In this document: positions 1-8,924 of the stretch, one piece after another
Numbering within the stretch: the first letter of the stretch is position 1
Layout of the letters: each line of letters opens with the position of its first letter
From: Rhizobium metallidurans
GTDB taxonomy: Bacteria; Pseudomonadota; Alphaproteobacteria; Rhizobiales; Rhizobiaceae
Direction: 5' to 3'
DNA: 64,000 bases
NCBI RefSeq assembly: GCF_014196505.1
Contig: NZ_JACIDW010000004.1
Span: forward strand, 1-64,000
Notes under the pieces: generated by a model
What the model was told of the DNA's origin: nothing
Database searches by the model: none
The model's input: the letters and a program-made list of their open reading frames with translations, nothing else
Made by a program: the position numbers and the translations under genes

Positions 1-31
1 ACGGCTGAGAAGGTGACGATCCGACAACCAG

Positions 32-61
32 CTGCCGGGCGGGTGGCCACCCGCCCGGCAG
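32..61. repeat. Perfect 30-bp GC-rich palindrome, possible terminator
   Basis: Two 15-base arms are exactly complementary with no spacer, so any hairpin must open a few central pairs. No T tract follows. It could terminate whatever gene ends left of the window (a TGA at 6-8 could be such a stop), but that gene is not visible. The rest of 62-333 holds no ORF I can support. Confidence 0.45.
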
Positions 62-333
62 AAACAACTATCTCATATTTTGATCATCCAAGAAGGTGGC
101 CCGAAGGGTCGGATGAGGGGGCCACGCGGCATACCGCTAAACGTCTATTCCCCCACACCCCATCCCCTTGCGCCGGCCTTCGTCGTTTCCATCTATAGTG
201 ACGGATGGCAAAAATGATGCTAAAGGCGCGCACAACAGCGGATGGATCGCGGCTCGGCCGCCAAGGTCCGCATTCACTTTCTGCCTTCATGCCCGTTCCG
301 CCCGCCAGTCGTTGAGACTATCGGGAGGATCGC

Positions 334-1593
334 ATGTTGAATTCGGGATTAGATGAAATGTCCGTCATGGATGCGATGACCGTTCTCAAGCCCGCGGGCA
401 ACCAGTCCGCGCGCGGCGAAGCCCTGCCGAAGCCCTCGCTGATCGGCCTCACCCGCGAGGAGATGGGACAGGCACTGCGCGAAAAGGGCGTGCCGGACAA
501 GCAGATCAAGATGCGCGTGGCGCAGCTGTGGAACTGGATCTATGTGCGCGGGGTCTCCGACTTCGACCACATGGCCAATATCTCCAAGGACATGCGCGAG
601 ACGCTGAAGGCGCACTTCACCATCGCAAGGCCGGAGATCGTCGAGGAGCAGGTCTCCAACGACGGCACCCGCAAGTGGCTGCTGCGCTTTCCGGCGCGCG
701 GCGCCGGTCGTCCCGTCGAGATCGAGGCGGTCTATATCCCCGAGGAAGGGCGCGGCACGCTCTGCATCTCCAGCCAGGTCGGCTGCACGCTCACCTGTTC
801 CTTCTGTCACACCGGCACGCAGCGCCTGGTGCGCAACCTGACGGCGGAGGAAATCCTGTCGCAGCTCCTGCTCGCCCGCGACCGGCTGGGCGATTTCCCC
901 GATCGCGAGGCGCCGCAGGGCACGATCATGCCGGCCGAGGGCCGCAAGGTTTCGAACATCGTGATGATGGGCATGGGCGAGCCTCTCTACAATTTCGACA
1001 GCGTCAAGCAGGCGCTCCTGATCGCCACCGACGGCGACGGACTTTCCCTGTCGAAAAGACGCGTCACGCTCTCGACCTCTGGTGTCGTTCCCGAAATCTT
1101 CCGCACCGGCGACGAGATCGGCGTCATGCTGGCGATCTCGCTGCATGCCGTGCGCGACGACCTGCGCGACATCCTGGTGCCGATCAACAAGAAGTATCCG
1201 CTGAAGGAGCTGATCGACGCCTGCCGCAAGTATCCGGGGCTGTCCAACGCCCGGCGCATCACCTTCGAATATGTGATGCTGAAGGACGTCAACGACAGCC
1301 TGGAAGACGCCAAGGGGCTGATCCAGTTGCTGAAGGGCGTGCCGGCGAAGATCAACCTCATTCCGTTCAACCCATGGCCGGGCACCAACTACCAGTGCTC
1401 CGACTGGGCGCAGATCGAGAAGTTCGCCGATTTCATCAACTCGGCCGGCTATGCCTCGCCGATCCGCACGCCGCGCGGCCGCGACATTCTCGCCGCCTGC
1501 GGCCAGCTGAAGTCGGAATCGGAGCGCATGCGCAAGACCGAGCGTCTGGCCTTCGAGGCGATGATGATCGCCAATCACGGCTCGGATGACTGA
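334..1593 (+). CDS. rlmN: Dual-specificity rRNA/tRNA adenine-C2 methyltransferase RlmN
   Basis: Radical SAM enzyme that methylates C2 of A2503 in 23S rRNA and of A37 in some tRNAs. The 419-residue product has the CxxxCxxC cluster motif at Cys151, Cys155 and Cys158, a GMGEPL SAM-binding stretch, and the C-terminal cysteine of this family near residue 389 in a DILAACGQL context. The start at 334 is chosen because GGGAGG lies six bases upstream. A second ATG at 358 is possible and would shorten the protein by eight residues. The gene stands alone, about 120 bp before the ABC transporter genes. Confidence 0.95.
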   Translation: MLNSGLDEMSVMDAMTVLKPAGNQSARGEALPKPSLIGLTREEMGQALREKGVPDKQIKMRVAQLWNWIYVRGVSDFDHMANISKDMRETLKAHFTIARPEIVEEQVSNDGTRKWLLRFPARGAGRPVEIEAVYIPEEGRGTLCISSQVGCTLTCSFCHTGTQRLVRNLTAEEILSQLLLARDRLGDFPDREAPQGTIMPAEGRKVSNIVMMGMGEPLYNFDSVKQALLIATDGDGLSLSKRRVTLSTSGVVPEIFRTGDEIGVMLAISLHAVRDDLRDILVPINKKYPLKELIDACRKYPGLSNARRITFEYVMLKDVNDSLEDAKGLIQLLKGVPAKINLIPFNPWPGTNYQCSDWAQIEKFADFINSAGYASPIRTPRGRDILAACGQLKSESERMRKTERLAFEAMMIANHGSDD

Positions 1594-1712
1594 TGTTTGC
1601 GTGATGGGTGCGCGAGTGATCAGCAAGTTTGATCCTCACAGCATCTTCTGATGATTGATTTCGGGGCCCGCTTTTCCTACAAGCGGCCCAAAATCATAGT
1701 TGGAGGATACCC

Positions 1713-2669
1713 ATGCGTTCCGTACTGCTCGCCGCCGTGGCCGCGACACTTGCCCTTTCCCTTCCCGCGAAAGCCGAAGACGTGACCGTCGCCGTCACCG
1801 CGATCGTCGAACATCCGGCGCTCGACGCCGCCCGCAAGGGCGTTCTCGACGTGCTGACGGCATCAGGCTACAAGGAAGGCGAGAACCTCAAGTTCGTGTT
1901 CCAGTCGGCGCAGGGCAATCCCGCGACCGCCGCCCAGATCGCCCGCCAGTTCGCCGGCGACGGCCCCAACGTCATCGTGCCGATCTCGACCCCTTCGGCG
2001 CAGGCCGTGGTCTCGTCGACCCGCGACATCCCGGTCGTCTTCACCGCCGTCTCCGATCCGCTCGGCGCGCAGCTGGTCAAGAACATGGACAAGCCGGGCG
2101 GCAACGTCACCGGCCTCTCCGACATGTCGCCGGTTGCCGAGCATGTGGCGCTGATCAAGGAAATCCTGCCGAACGCCAAGACCATCGGCTACCTCTACAA
2201 TTCGGGCGAAGCGAACTCGGTGTCGCTGCTCGCCGTGCTCAAGGTCGAGGCTGAAAAGGCAGGCCTCAAGGTCGTCGAATCCGCCGCCACCAAGTCCGCC
2301 GAAGTGCAGGGTGCCGCCCGCGCCCTCGTCGGCCGCGCCGACGCGATCTACGTGCCCACCGACAACACCATCATCTCGGCGCTCGAGGGTGCCGTGGCCG
2401 TCGCCGAAGAGGCCAAGCTGCCGCTCTTCACCGCCGATACGGATTCCGTTTCGCGCGGCTCGGTCGCCGCTCTCGGCTTCAACTACTACGACGTCGGCAA
2501 GCAGACCGGCGAGATCGTCGTTCGCATCCTGAAGGGCGAGAACCCCGGCGACATCCCGGTCAAGGTCGCCGCCGGCAGCGACCTCGTCATCAACAAGGGC
2601 GCCGCCGCCAAGATGGGCGTGACGTTGCCCGAGAGCGTGCTGAAGCGCGCGACGAAGACGATCGACTGA
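1713..2669 (+). CDS. ABC transporter substrate-binding protein, TrpX/DUF534 type
   Basis: Periplasmic binding protein of 318 residues with a Sec signal peptide ending near AKAED at about residue 22. Its family (ABC_sub_bind, TrpX-like) serves importers with a single BPD_transp_2 permease and one ATPase, and exactly these follow downstream. Two-lobe architecture is suggested by the repeated VIVPIST and AIYVPTDNT segments. The family includes tryptophan transporters in Gram-positives, but the ligand here cannot be read from sequence. A strong GGAGGA precedes the ATG by six bases. The 357 bp to the permease gene is filled by two repeat elements, so the operon has been physically split. Confidence 0.88.
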   Translation: MRSVLLAAVAATLALSLPAKAEDVTVAVTAIVEHPALDAARKGVLDVLTASGYKEGENLKFVFQSAQGNPATAAQIARQFAGDGPNVIVPISTPSAQAVVSSTRDIPVVFTAVSDPLGAQLVKNMDKPGGNVTGLSDMSPVAEHVALIKEILPNAKTIGYLYNSGEANSVSLLAVLKVEAEKAGLKVVESAATKSAEVQGAARALVGRADAIYVPTDNTIISALEGAVAVAEEAKLPLFTADTDSVSRGSVAALGFNYYDVGKQTGEIVVRILKGENPGDIPVKVAAGSDLVINKGAAAKMGVTLPESVLKRATKTID

Positions 2670-2683
2670 GGACATATTCTCCA

Positions 2684-2800
2684 CCCTCATCCCTGTGCTC
2701 GTCACAGGGATCCAGCCAACCCAAGTCCTTGGGTTGAAAAGACTCTTCCGCATCGCAGACGCGATGCTGCTGGATCCCGGCACAAGGCCGGGATGAGGGG
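2684..2800. repeat. Rhizobial mosaic palindromic repeat, type 1
   Basis: The ends are inverted copies: CCCTCATCCCTGTGC...GGGATCCAGC at the left and GCTGGATCCCGG...GGGATGAGGG at the right. Inside are two short hairpins, AACCCAAG/CTTGGGTT and GCATCGC/GCGATGC. The whole unit could fold into one long cruciform RNA. It resembles the short non-coding repeats common in rhizobial intergenic regions and carries no gene. Confidence 0.75.
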
Positions 2801-2855
2801 GATAACAGTTGCAGCCGCTCCCGTTTGCACGGGGGCGGCTGATCGCATAGAGATG

Positions 2856-2992
2856 AAGACCCCTCCCAACCCTCCCCACAAGGGGGAGGGCTTAACCTGG
2901 CCGAGCCCTCGACGCCCAATTGAGGCAATCGAGTGCCACGGGTCTTCTCCCCCCTTGTGGGGGAGATGGCCGGCAGGCCAGAGAGGGTCTTT
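2856..2992. repeat. Rhizobial palindromic repeat, type 2 (ACCCC...CCCACAAGGGGGAG family)
   Basis: Inverted ends begin AAGACCCCTCCC at the left and finish GGCCAGAGAGGGTCTT at the right. Each end has an inner hairpin of the form CCCCACAAGGGG or CCCCTTGTGGGG. The right end contains GATGGCCGGCAGGCC, the same core found in the ftsY insertions at 11199 and 11469-11668. It sits immediately next to the type 1 repeat, between the binding-protein and permease genes. Confidence 0.75.
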
Positions 2993-3026
2993 GCCACGGA
3001 AAACAGCACAGGAAAGGGCAAAAGCC

Positions 3027-3908
3027 TTGAGTCAGATCGCATTCTGGGGAGCCGTGGAGCTGGGGCTGGTCTATGCCTTCGTCGCGCTCGGCGTTTACCT
3101 CGCATTCCGTGTGCTCGATTTTCCGGATCTGACCGTGGACGGCTCGTTTCCGCTCGGCGCCGCCGTCACCGCGGTGCTGATCATCGCGGGCGTGAACGCC
3201 TGGCTGGCGGCGCTGATCGCCATGGCGGCGGGGGCGGCGGCCGGCATGGTCACCGCCATGCTCAACGTCCGCTTCAAGATCCTCAACCTGCTCGCATCGA
3301 TCCTGACGATGATCGCGCTGTTTTCCGTGAACCTGCGCGTCATGGGCAAGCCGAACGTCGCGCTGATCAATGCCGACACGATGATCAGCCCGTTCTTCGG
3401 CCTCGGCTTGCGCGATTTCTACGTGCGGCCACTCTTCGTAGGCGTGCTTGTCGTCGTCGCCGTCGTGGTCGTCTGGCGCTACCTTGAGAGCGATTCCGGT
3501 CTGGCGATGCGCGCCACCGGCGCCAATGCCCGCATGGCCCGCGCCCAGGGCGTCGATACCAACCGCCAGATCTATCTCGGCATGGCGATTTCCAACGCGC
3601 TGGTGGCGCTCGGCGGCGCGCTGTTCGCGCAGACCAACGGCTTCGCCGACGTGACCTCGGGTGTCGGCACCATCGTCGTCGGCCTTGCCGCCGTCATCAT
3701 CGGCGAGACGCTGCTCGGCCGGCGCGGATTGCTGATCGCGCTGATCGGCTGCGTCATCGGCTCGATCCTCTACCGCATCGCCATCCAGCTGGCGCTGTCG
3801 AGCGACGTCATCGGCCTGCAGGCCTCCGACCTCAATTTCGTCACCGCGGCCCTGGTCACGGTGGCGCTCATCCTTCCCCGCCTTCGCCGCGGAGGTGCCT
3901 CGTCATGA
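3027..3908 (+). CDS. ABC transporter permease, TrpY-like
   Basis: Hydrophobic protein of about 293 residues with eight or more predicted membrane segments, of the branched-chain/BPD_transp_2 permease type. The frame stays open upstream into the repeat element, but the conserved protein begins around SQIAFWGAVELG. I place the start at TTG 3027, preceded by AGGAAAGGG. Any start further upstream would translate repeat DNA. It overlaps the ATPase gene by four bases (ATGA), so the two are translationally coupled and form the membrane part of the importer whose binding protein is at 1713. Confidence 0.85.
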   Translation: MSQIAFWGAVELGLVYAFVALGVYLAFRVLDFPDLTVDGSFPLGAAVTAVLIIAGVNAWLAALIAMAAGAAAGMVTAMLNVRFKILNLLASILTMIALFSVNLRVMGKPNVALINADTMISPFFGLGLRDFYVRPLFVGVLVVVAVVVVWRYLESDSGLAMRATGANARMARAQGVDTNRQIYLGMAISNALVALGGALFAQTNGFADVTSGVGTIVVGLAAVIIGETLLGRRGLLIALIGCVIGSILYRIAIQLALSSDVIGLQASDLNFVTAALVTVALILPRLRRGGASS

Positions 3909-4699
3909 TCACGCTCAAGGATATCAAGGTCGTCTTCGGCAAGGGCACGCCGCTGCAGAAGCAGGCGCTATCAGGCGTCAGCCTGACGATCGAGGAAGGC
4001 TCGTTCGTCACCGTCATCGGCTCCAACGGCGCCGGCAAGTCGACATTGCTTGGCGTGCTCGCCGGCGATGTGCTGGCAAGCGAGGGACAGGTGATGATCG
4101 GCCACACCGACGTCACCCGCAAGCCGACGGCCGCGCGCGCCGGCCTCGTCGCCCGCGTCTTCCAGGACCCGCTGACGGGGAGCTGCGGCGCGCTGTCGAT
4201 CGAGGAGAACCTGGCGCTGGCCGCACGGCGCGGCGAGCGGCGCGGGCTGACCTCGGCGCTCGGGCCACGTCGGCGCGAACATTTCCGCGAACGCATCGCC
4301 GAGCTCAATCTTGGGCTCGAAACCCGGATGAAGGACCGCATGGACCTGTTGTCCGGCGGCCAGCGGCAGGCGATCTCGCTTGTGATGGCGACGCTTGCCG
4401 GCTCCGAAGTGCTGTTGCTCGACGAGCATACGGCGGCTCTCGATCCAGGGATGGCCGAGTTCGTCATGGGGCTCACCGACCGCGTGGTCTCGGAGCGCAA
4501 GCTGACGACGCTGATGGTGACGCACTCGATGCGCCAGGCGCTGGATTACGGCCACCGCACGATCATGCTGCATGGCGGCGAGATCATGCTCGATGTGTCG
4601 GGCGACAGCCGCAAGGACCTGCAGGTCGAGGACCTGATCGACATGTTCCGCAAGATGCGCGGCCAGACGCTCGACGACGACGCGCTGCTGATCGGCTGA
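3905..4699 (+). CDS. ABC transporter ATP-binding protein, TrpZ-like
   Basis: ATPase subunit of 264 residues. Visible motifs are Walker A GSNGAGKST near residue 40, the signature LSGGQRQ, and Walker B LLLDEHTAAL followed by the switch histidine in MVTHS. The four-base overlap with the permease supports one transporter. Its stop codon lies inside an inverted repeat shared with the convergent lysE-type gene. Confidence 0.9.
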   Translation: MITLKDIKVVFGKGTPLQKQALSGVSLTIEEGSFVTVIGSNGAGKSTLLGVLAGDVLASEGQVMIGHTDVTRKPTAARAGLVARVFQDPLTGSCGALSIEENLALAARRGERRGLTSALGPRRREHFRERIAELNLGLETRMKDRMDLLSGGQRQAISLVMATLAGSEVLLLDEHTAALDPGMAEFVMGLTDRVVSERKLTTLMVTHSMRQALDYGHRTIMLHGGEIMLDVSGDSRKDLQVEDLIDMFRKMRGQTLDDDALLIG

Positions 4700-4715
4700 T
4701 ATCGTCCGATATCAG
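4696..4715. terminator. Bidirectional hairpin between convergent genes
   Basis: CTGATATCG and CGATATCAG form a perfect nine-pair stem with a two-base spacer. The stop codons of both converging genes lie inside it. There is no clear T tract on either side, so termination activity is inferred from position. Confidence 0.45.
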
Positions 4716-5362
4716 CGCGCCTGGGTGAAGAAGATCTTGGCCGCGAAGACGGAGAAGACGCCGGCGAAGGTGTAATCCATCCCGCGCAGCACCTTCCTGT
4801 TGTTCTGCAGCCAGGTCGCCAGCCAGTCGGAGGCGAGCACGACGAGCGCGTTCACCGGCATGCCGATGACGATAAAGAAGAAGCCGAGGAAGAGCAGCTT
4901 CTGCGTGACATCAGGATCACCTGACGTGACGAACTGCGGCAGGAAGGTCATGAAGAAGATGATGACCTTGGGGTTCAACAGGTTGACCCAGAAGCCGCTC
5001 GATATGTTCGACAAAGGCGTGCCTTTCGCGTCCTCGACCTTTTCGACCGAGAGCTTGGAGCCGTAGCGGATCGCCTGAACCGCCATCCAGAGCAGATAGG
5101 CGGCGCCGCCCGTCTTCAGGATCATGAAGGCCGTCGGCGAGGCGGTGATCAGCGCCGAGATGCCGAAGGCGACCAGCATGGTGTGGACGACGATGCCGAG
5201 GCTGGTGCCGAGCACGACATAGAGCGCCGGCTTCTTGCCCTGCGACAGCGCCCGGCTGATCGACAGCGTCATGTCAGGGCCGGGTGTCGCGGCCAAAAGC
5301 AGGCTCGCGGCGGAGAAGGTCAGAAGCGTCGGCAGGCTCGGCAGGCTCGGCAGAAAATCCAT
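4712..5362 (-). CDS. LysE/RhtB family amino-acid exporter
   Basis: Inner-membrane protein of 216 residues with the family's N-terminal AATPGPDM motif at about residues 23-30 and five to six hydrophobic segments. LysE/RhtB proteins export amino acids or related metabolites, and the substrate here is not predictable. The start at 5362 matches the family's N-terminus. The ORF continues 13 codons upstream without a better signal. It converges with the ABC transporter genes and has no obvious operon partner. Confidence 0.85.
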   Translation of the reverse strand: MDFLPSLPSLPTLLTFSAASLLLAATPGPDMTLSISRALSQGKKPALYVVLGTSLGIVVHTMLVAFGISALITASPTAFMILKTGGAAYLLWMAVQAIRYGSKLSVEKVEDAKGTPLSNISSGFWVNLLNPKVIIFFMTFLPQFVTSGDPDVTQKLLFLGFFFIVIGMPVNALVVLASDWLATWLQNNRKVLRGMDYTFAGVFSVFAAKIFFTQAR

Positions 5363-5460
5363 GGCACACTCTTGAAGCCGGATGTGAAAGCAATGTCTCA
5401 TATCCGGCTTTCCAGGAATGCACCAATCAAACCTTCTAATAGGCCCGATCGCTTCAGCTC

Positions 5461-6312
5461 TTACTTGCCTTCGAGAAACGCCTTGAAGCGCTCGGCGTAA
5501 TCGGGATGCCAGCGCGACAGCGGCGGGCGGTTCTCGATGATGTCGCCGATCGCCCAGGCCATGCGGCGCTCGTCGACCGGGCGGGCGACGTCGTTATCGG
5601 GGCAGAGGATGTAGAAGTCGCCCTTTTCGATGCTCTCGATCATGAAATCGACCGTCTGTTCCGGGGTCCAGGCGGCGGCGGGCTTGTCGGTACGGTCGCC
5701 CTTGGTAAGCCCGGTGAAGACGAAGCCGGGGATCAGCAGGTGGGCGGAGATTTTCCCGCCCTTGGTGTTGCGCAGCTCGTGTTCCAGCGCCTCGGTGAAC
5801 ACCTTCACACCTGACTTGGAGACGTTGTAGGCGGGGTTGCCGGGTGGCGTGGTGATGCCCTGCTTGGAACCGGTGTTGATGATCAGGCCCGGCTCACCAT
5901 GGGCGAGCATGCCGGGGCCGAAAGTACGCGTGCCGTTGACGACGCCCATCAGGTTGACGCCCAGGATCGCGTCCCAACCGCTGTCGTCGCTGAAGATCGA
6001 GGTCTCCGGCCCGATGCCGGCATTGTTCATCAGCACATGCACCTTGCCGAAGCGCTGGACGACCTGCCGCTCGAGAGCCTGCAGCGCTGCCTTGTCGGAG
6101 ACGTCGGTCTCGACCGCCATGACCCGGTCTTCGCCGGACATGGCCGCGACCGCCTTTGCCGCCTCAGCCAGCCGGTCGGCGCCGAGATCGGCGATGACGA
6201 CGTTCATGCCTTGTGTCGCGAAGTGCTTGGCGGCCGCCAGGCCTATGCCAGAGGCGCCACCGGTGATGACGGCAACGTTGGAGGGCTTGATGATATCGGT
6301 GAGATCGGTCAC
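5461..6312 (-). CDS. Short-chain dehydrogenase/reductase
   Basis: Classical SDR of 283 residues. It has the NAD(P)-binding TGGASGIG near residue 18, the NNAG motif, and a catalytic Tyr-x3-Lys in YNVSK, with a serine upstream in NTGSK. The C-terminal part is somewhat longer than the 250-residue classical core. The substrate is unknown. It is transcribed away from the ParD-like genes, with under 100 bp between them. Confidence 0.85.
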   Translation of the reverse strand: MTDLTDIIKPSNVAVITGGASGIGLAAAKHFATQGMNVVIADLGADRLAEAAKAVAAMSGEDRVMAVETDVSDKAALQALERQVVQRFGKVHVLMNNAGIGPETSIFSDDSGWDAILGVNLMGVVNGTRTFGPGMLAHGEPGLIINTGSKQGITTPPGNPAYNVSKSGVKVFTEALEHELRNTKGGKISAHLLIPGFVFTGLTKGDRTDKPAAAWTPEQTVDFMIESIEKGDFYILCPDNDVARPVDERRMAWAIGDIIENRPPLSRWHPDYAERFKAFLEGK

Positions 6313-6409
6313 GGCTTCAGCCTTTCGCCTGGGATTGTTCGCTCGCGGCCAGATATGGTAATCTCGAAGGGCAAGTCAAACCACGGGCAAGCGGATCGCG
6401 GGAGCCTTG

Positions 6410-6652
6410 ATGACCAGGGTCATGTCGGTAACGATCGATGATCGCATGGAAGATTTCATCGAAGAGCAGCTCGGCGATGGCCGTTACGCCTCGGCGGGCG
6501 AAGTCATCGATCACGGCCTTCAGCTCTTGCGCGACCAGGCCGAGATCGAGGCGATCCGGGCAGCCATCATCGAGGGCGAGCAGTCAGGCGAGCCGGAGGA
6601 ATTTGACGGCGAGGCATTCCTGAAAGAGGTGCATCGCAAATATATCCGCTAG
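6410..6652 (+). CDS. ParD-like antitoxin, copy 1
   Basis: An 80-residue protein of the type II antitoxin ParD/CC2985 family: an N-terminal ribbon-helix-helix segment (SVTIDDRMEDFIEEQL) followed by an acidic C-terminal tail that would wrap a ParE toxin. The start at 6410 has GGGAG seven bases upstream; ATG 6422 is an alternative. No intact toxin follows. A second ParD-like gene lies ten bases downstream, so this is probably a tandem duplication. Antitoxins of this kind normally repress their own promoter. Confidence 0.8.
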   Translation: MTRVMSVTIDDRMEDFIEEQLGDGRYASAGEVIDHGLQLLRDQAEIEAIRAAIIEGEQSGEPEEFDGEAFLKEVHRKYIR

Positions 6653-6662
6653 GAGCTCCCGC

Positions 6663-6905
6663 ATGGACAGGCTGGAAACGATCCGCCTCGACGCGCAGAT
6701 GGAAGAGTTCATCGATACACAGTTGCGGGACGGCAATTACGGTTCCGTCGACGAGGTCGTCGATGCGGCATTGCGTGTGCTGCAGCACAAGGCCGAGCGT
6801 GATGCGATCGAGGCGGCGATCATCGAGGGTGAGGAATCCGGTGTTCCGCGCCCCTTCGATTTCGATGCTTTCATAAAGGCAAAACGCGTGCGACGCGCTC
6901 GATGA
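6663..6905 (+). CDS. ParD-like antitoxin, copy 2
   Basis: An 80-residue paralogue of the preceding gene, aligning end to end with shared EEFI...QL.DG.Y.S..EV and AAIIEGE.SG segments and roughly half the residues identical by eye. AGGAGCTCCC precedes the start. Its 3' end overlaps the remains of a parE reading frame in another frame, the usual parD-parE junction, which shows this copy is the original antitoxin partner of the lost toxin. Confidence 0.8.
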   Translation: MDRLETIRLDAQMEEFIDTQLRDGNYGSVDEVVDAALRVLQHKAERDAIEAAIIEGEESGVPRPFDFDAFIKAKRVRRAR

Positions 6906-6999
6906 TCAGGCAATTCGTCTCAGCGATCGCGCGGTCGGCGACCAACTCACCATCATCCGCATCCTGCATCGTCGCATGAACATCGCAAAGCACCTCTAG
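6877..6999 (+). pseudogene. parE toxin remnant (C-terminal fragment)
   Basis: In the frame ending with TAG at 6997, the segment reads LTIIRILHRRMNIAKHL at its C-terminus, the characteristic end of ParE toxins (VIRILH.RMD...HL). Only about 40 codons remain open because a TAA at 6874 blocks the frame upstream. The core of the toxin, including its basic mid-region, is deleted. No start codon or ribosome-binding site is visible. The two ParD proteins therefore have no functional toxin here. Confidence 0.7.
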
Positions 7000-7117
7000 C
7001 GGCCCGGTTTCTCGACGTCCTTGCCCTTGCGTCCGGCGTCAATCTCGCTAAAAGTGCCCGGCGATACCGGGTCTTGCGGCTGGCCGCGACCCTCCTGGCA
7101 CAACGGATCTCATCATC

Positions 7118-8341
7118 ATGGCATCGCACAAAGACGTAAAGAAAGTCGTCCTCGCCTATTCCGGCGGTCTCGACACCTCGATCATCCTGAAGTGGCTGCA
7201 GACCGAGCTTAACGCCGAAGTCGTCACCTTCACGGCCGACCTCGGACAGGGCGAAGAGCTCGAGCCGGCGCGCAAGAAGGCCGAGATGCTTGGCATCAAG
7301 GAGATCTATATCGAGGACGTGCGCGAGGAATTCGTGCGCGATTTCGTCTTCCCGATGTTCCGCGCCAATGCCGTCTACGAAGGCGTCTACCTGCTCGGCA
7401 CCTCGATCGCCCGCCCGCTGATCTCCAAGCACCTGATCGACATCGCCAGGAAGACCGGCGCCGACGCGATCGCCCATGGCGCCACCGGCAAGGGCAACGA
7501 CCAGGTTCGCTTCGAGCTCTCGGCCTACGCGCTGAACCCGGACATCAAGATCATCGCTCCCTGGCGCGACTGGTCGTTCAAGTCGCGTACCGACCTGCTC
7601 GCCTTTGCCGAAGCCCACCAGATCCCGGTTGCCAAGGACAAGAAGGGCGAAGCGCCGTTCTCCGTCGACGCCAACCTGCTGCACTCCTCTTCCGAGGGCA
7701 AGGTTCTGGAAGATCCGGCCGTCGAGGCGCCCGAATACGTGCACATGCGCACGATCTCGCCGGAAGCCGCACCCGACAAGGCCACCATTATCAAGGTCGG
7801 CTTCGAGAAGGGTGATGCCGTCTCGATCAACGGCGTGCGCATGAGCCCGGCGACGCTGCTCGCCGCGCTCAACACTTACGGCCGCGACAATGGCATCGGC
7901 CGCCTGGACCTCGTCGAGAACCGCTATGTCGGCATGAAGTCGCGCGGCGTCTACGAGACCCCCGGCGGCACGATCCTGCTGTCGGCTCACCGTGCGATCG
8001 AGAGCATCACGCTCGACCGTGGTGCCGCCCACCTCAAGGACGAGATCATGCCGCGCTACGCCGAGCTGATCTATTACGGCTTCTGGTTCTCGCCGGAACG
8101 CGAAATGCTGCAGGCGCTGATCGACAAGAGCCAGGAGCATGTCGAGGGCGAAGTGACGCTGAAGCTCTACAAGGGCAACGTCATGGTCATCGGCCGCGAG
8201 AGCGACAAGTCGCTCTACTCCGACAAGCTGGTTACCTTCGAGGACGACCAGGGCGCCTACGACCAGAAGGACGCCGCCGGCTTCATCAAGCTCAACGCGC
8301 TGCGCCTGCGCACGCTGGCCAAGCGCAATCTGGTCAAGTGA
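7118..8341 (+). CDS. argG: Argininosuccinate synthase
   Basis: Joins citrulline and aspartate with ATP to argininosuccinate, the penultimate step of arginine synthesis, in the cytoplasm. The 407-residue product has the N-type ATP-binding motif AYSGGLDTS at residues 12-20 and the family blocks GATGKGND and SVDANL. Length matches the family. The start is the first ATG consistent with the conserved N-terminus. The gene is monocistronic with a strong terminator 22 bp downstream. Confidence 0.97.
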   Translation: MASHKDVKKVVLAYSGGLDTSIILKWLQTELNAEVVTFTADLGQGEELEPARKKAEMLGIKEIYIEDVREEFVRDFVFPMFRANAVYEGVYLLGTSIARPLISKHLIDIARKTGADAIAHGATGKGNDQVRFELSAYALNPDIKIIAPWRDWSFKSRTDLLAFAEAHQIPVAKDKKGEAPFSVDANLLHSSSEGKVLEDPAVEAPEYVHMRTISPEAAPDKATIIKVGFEKGDAVSINGVRMSPATLLAALNTYGRDNGIGRLDLVENRYVGMKSRGVYETPGGTILLSAHRAIESITLDRGAAHLKDEIMPRYAELIYYGFWFSPEREMLQALIDKSQEHVEGEVTLKLYKGNVMVIGRESDKSLYSDKLVTFEDDQGAYDQKDAAGFIKLNALRLRTLAKRNLVK

Positions 8342-8362
8342 TCGACTGCTGATCTGGTTTCG

Positions 8363-8390
8363 AAAGGCCCGCCTCGCGCGGGCCTTTTTG
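8363..8390 (+). terminator. Rho-independent terminator of argG
   Basis: AAAGGCCCGC and GCGGGCC pair around a short TCGC loop, followed by TTTTTG. Confidence 0.9.
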
Positions 8391-8924
8391 TATTCGGATG
8401 CTGCTCTTGTATGGGGTGGACGGCGCGTACCACGAAACCCCGCGCGGAGCAAAGCTCGGCGACGGCGGCGGACCCAAAAACGGGAACGGGCAGGCGGCAT
8501 TGTATGGGTGGTATGTGTGTCAGGCGGTCCGCCTGCCCGGCTGCTTCGAGGTTTCCGGGTCGTCCGGGCCGACAGGAGCGTCTCTCGGCCTTTCCTCGCC
8601 GGATGGATGTCGGGCCCCGACGGCCTTCGATCCACCTCTGACAACCATCACCAAACGCCGGATGCCAACCTTGGCGTTACCGGTTCGCGAACCCGGCTCC
8701 CTGTCCGATGACCTGGACAGTGTGTGGCGATCGCGGGCGACGGGGATGAAAAACTGTCGCGAATTTCGCTATGCTGCTGATAATGTCGCGATGTTTCTTG
8801 GCCACGGCGCGAAATTTTCCCCGTTGCGACGGGATGAAGGAAGCAGATGGACCGCGCGCCGCCCACTGGTAATTCCCGCGCATTTCCGCCATATACAGCC
8901 CGAACAGACATGGATCAGAGACAA
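8391..8924. other. Gap between argG and dapF with no supported gene
   Basis: About 530 bases. Several frames are open over 75-176 codons, but their translations are arginine- and proline-rich, match no family I recognise and lack ribosome-binding sites. The last 150 bases presumably hold the dapF promoter. A short direct repeat of TGTCGCGA at about 8755 and 8785 is the only structure noticed. Confidence 0.5.

Noticed and set aside
2793..3026. Upstream extension of the ABC permease frame through the repeat
   Set aside because: This would translate repeat DNA; similarity to permeases starts only after 3027.
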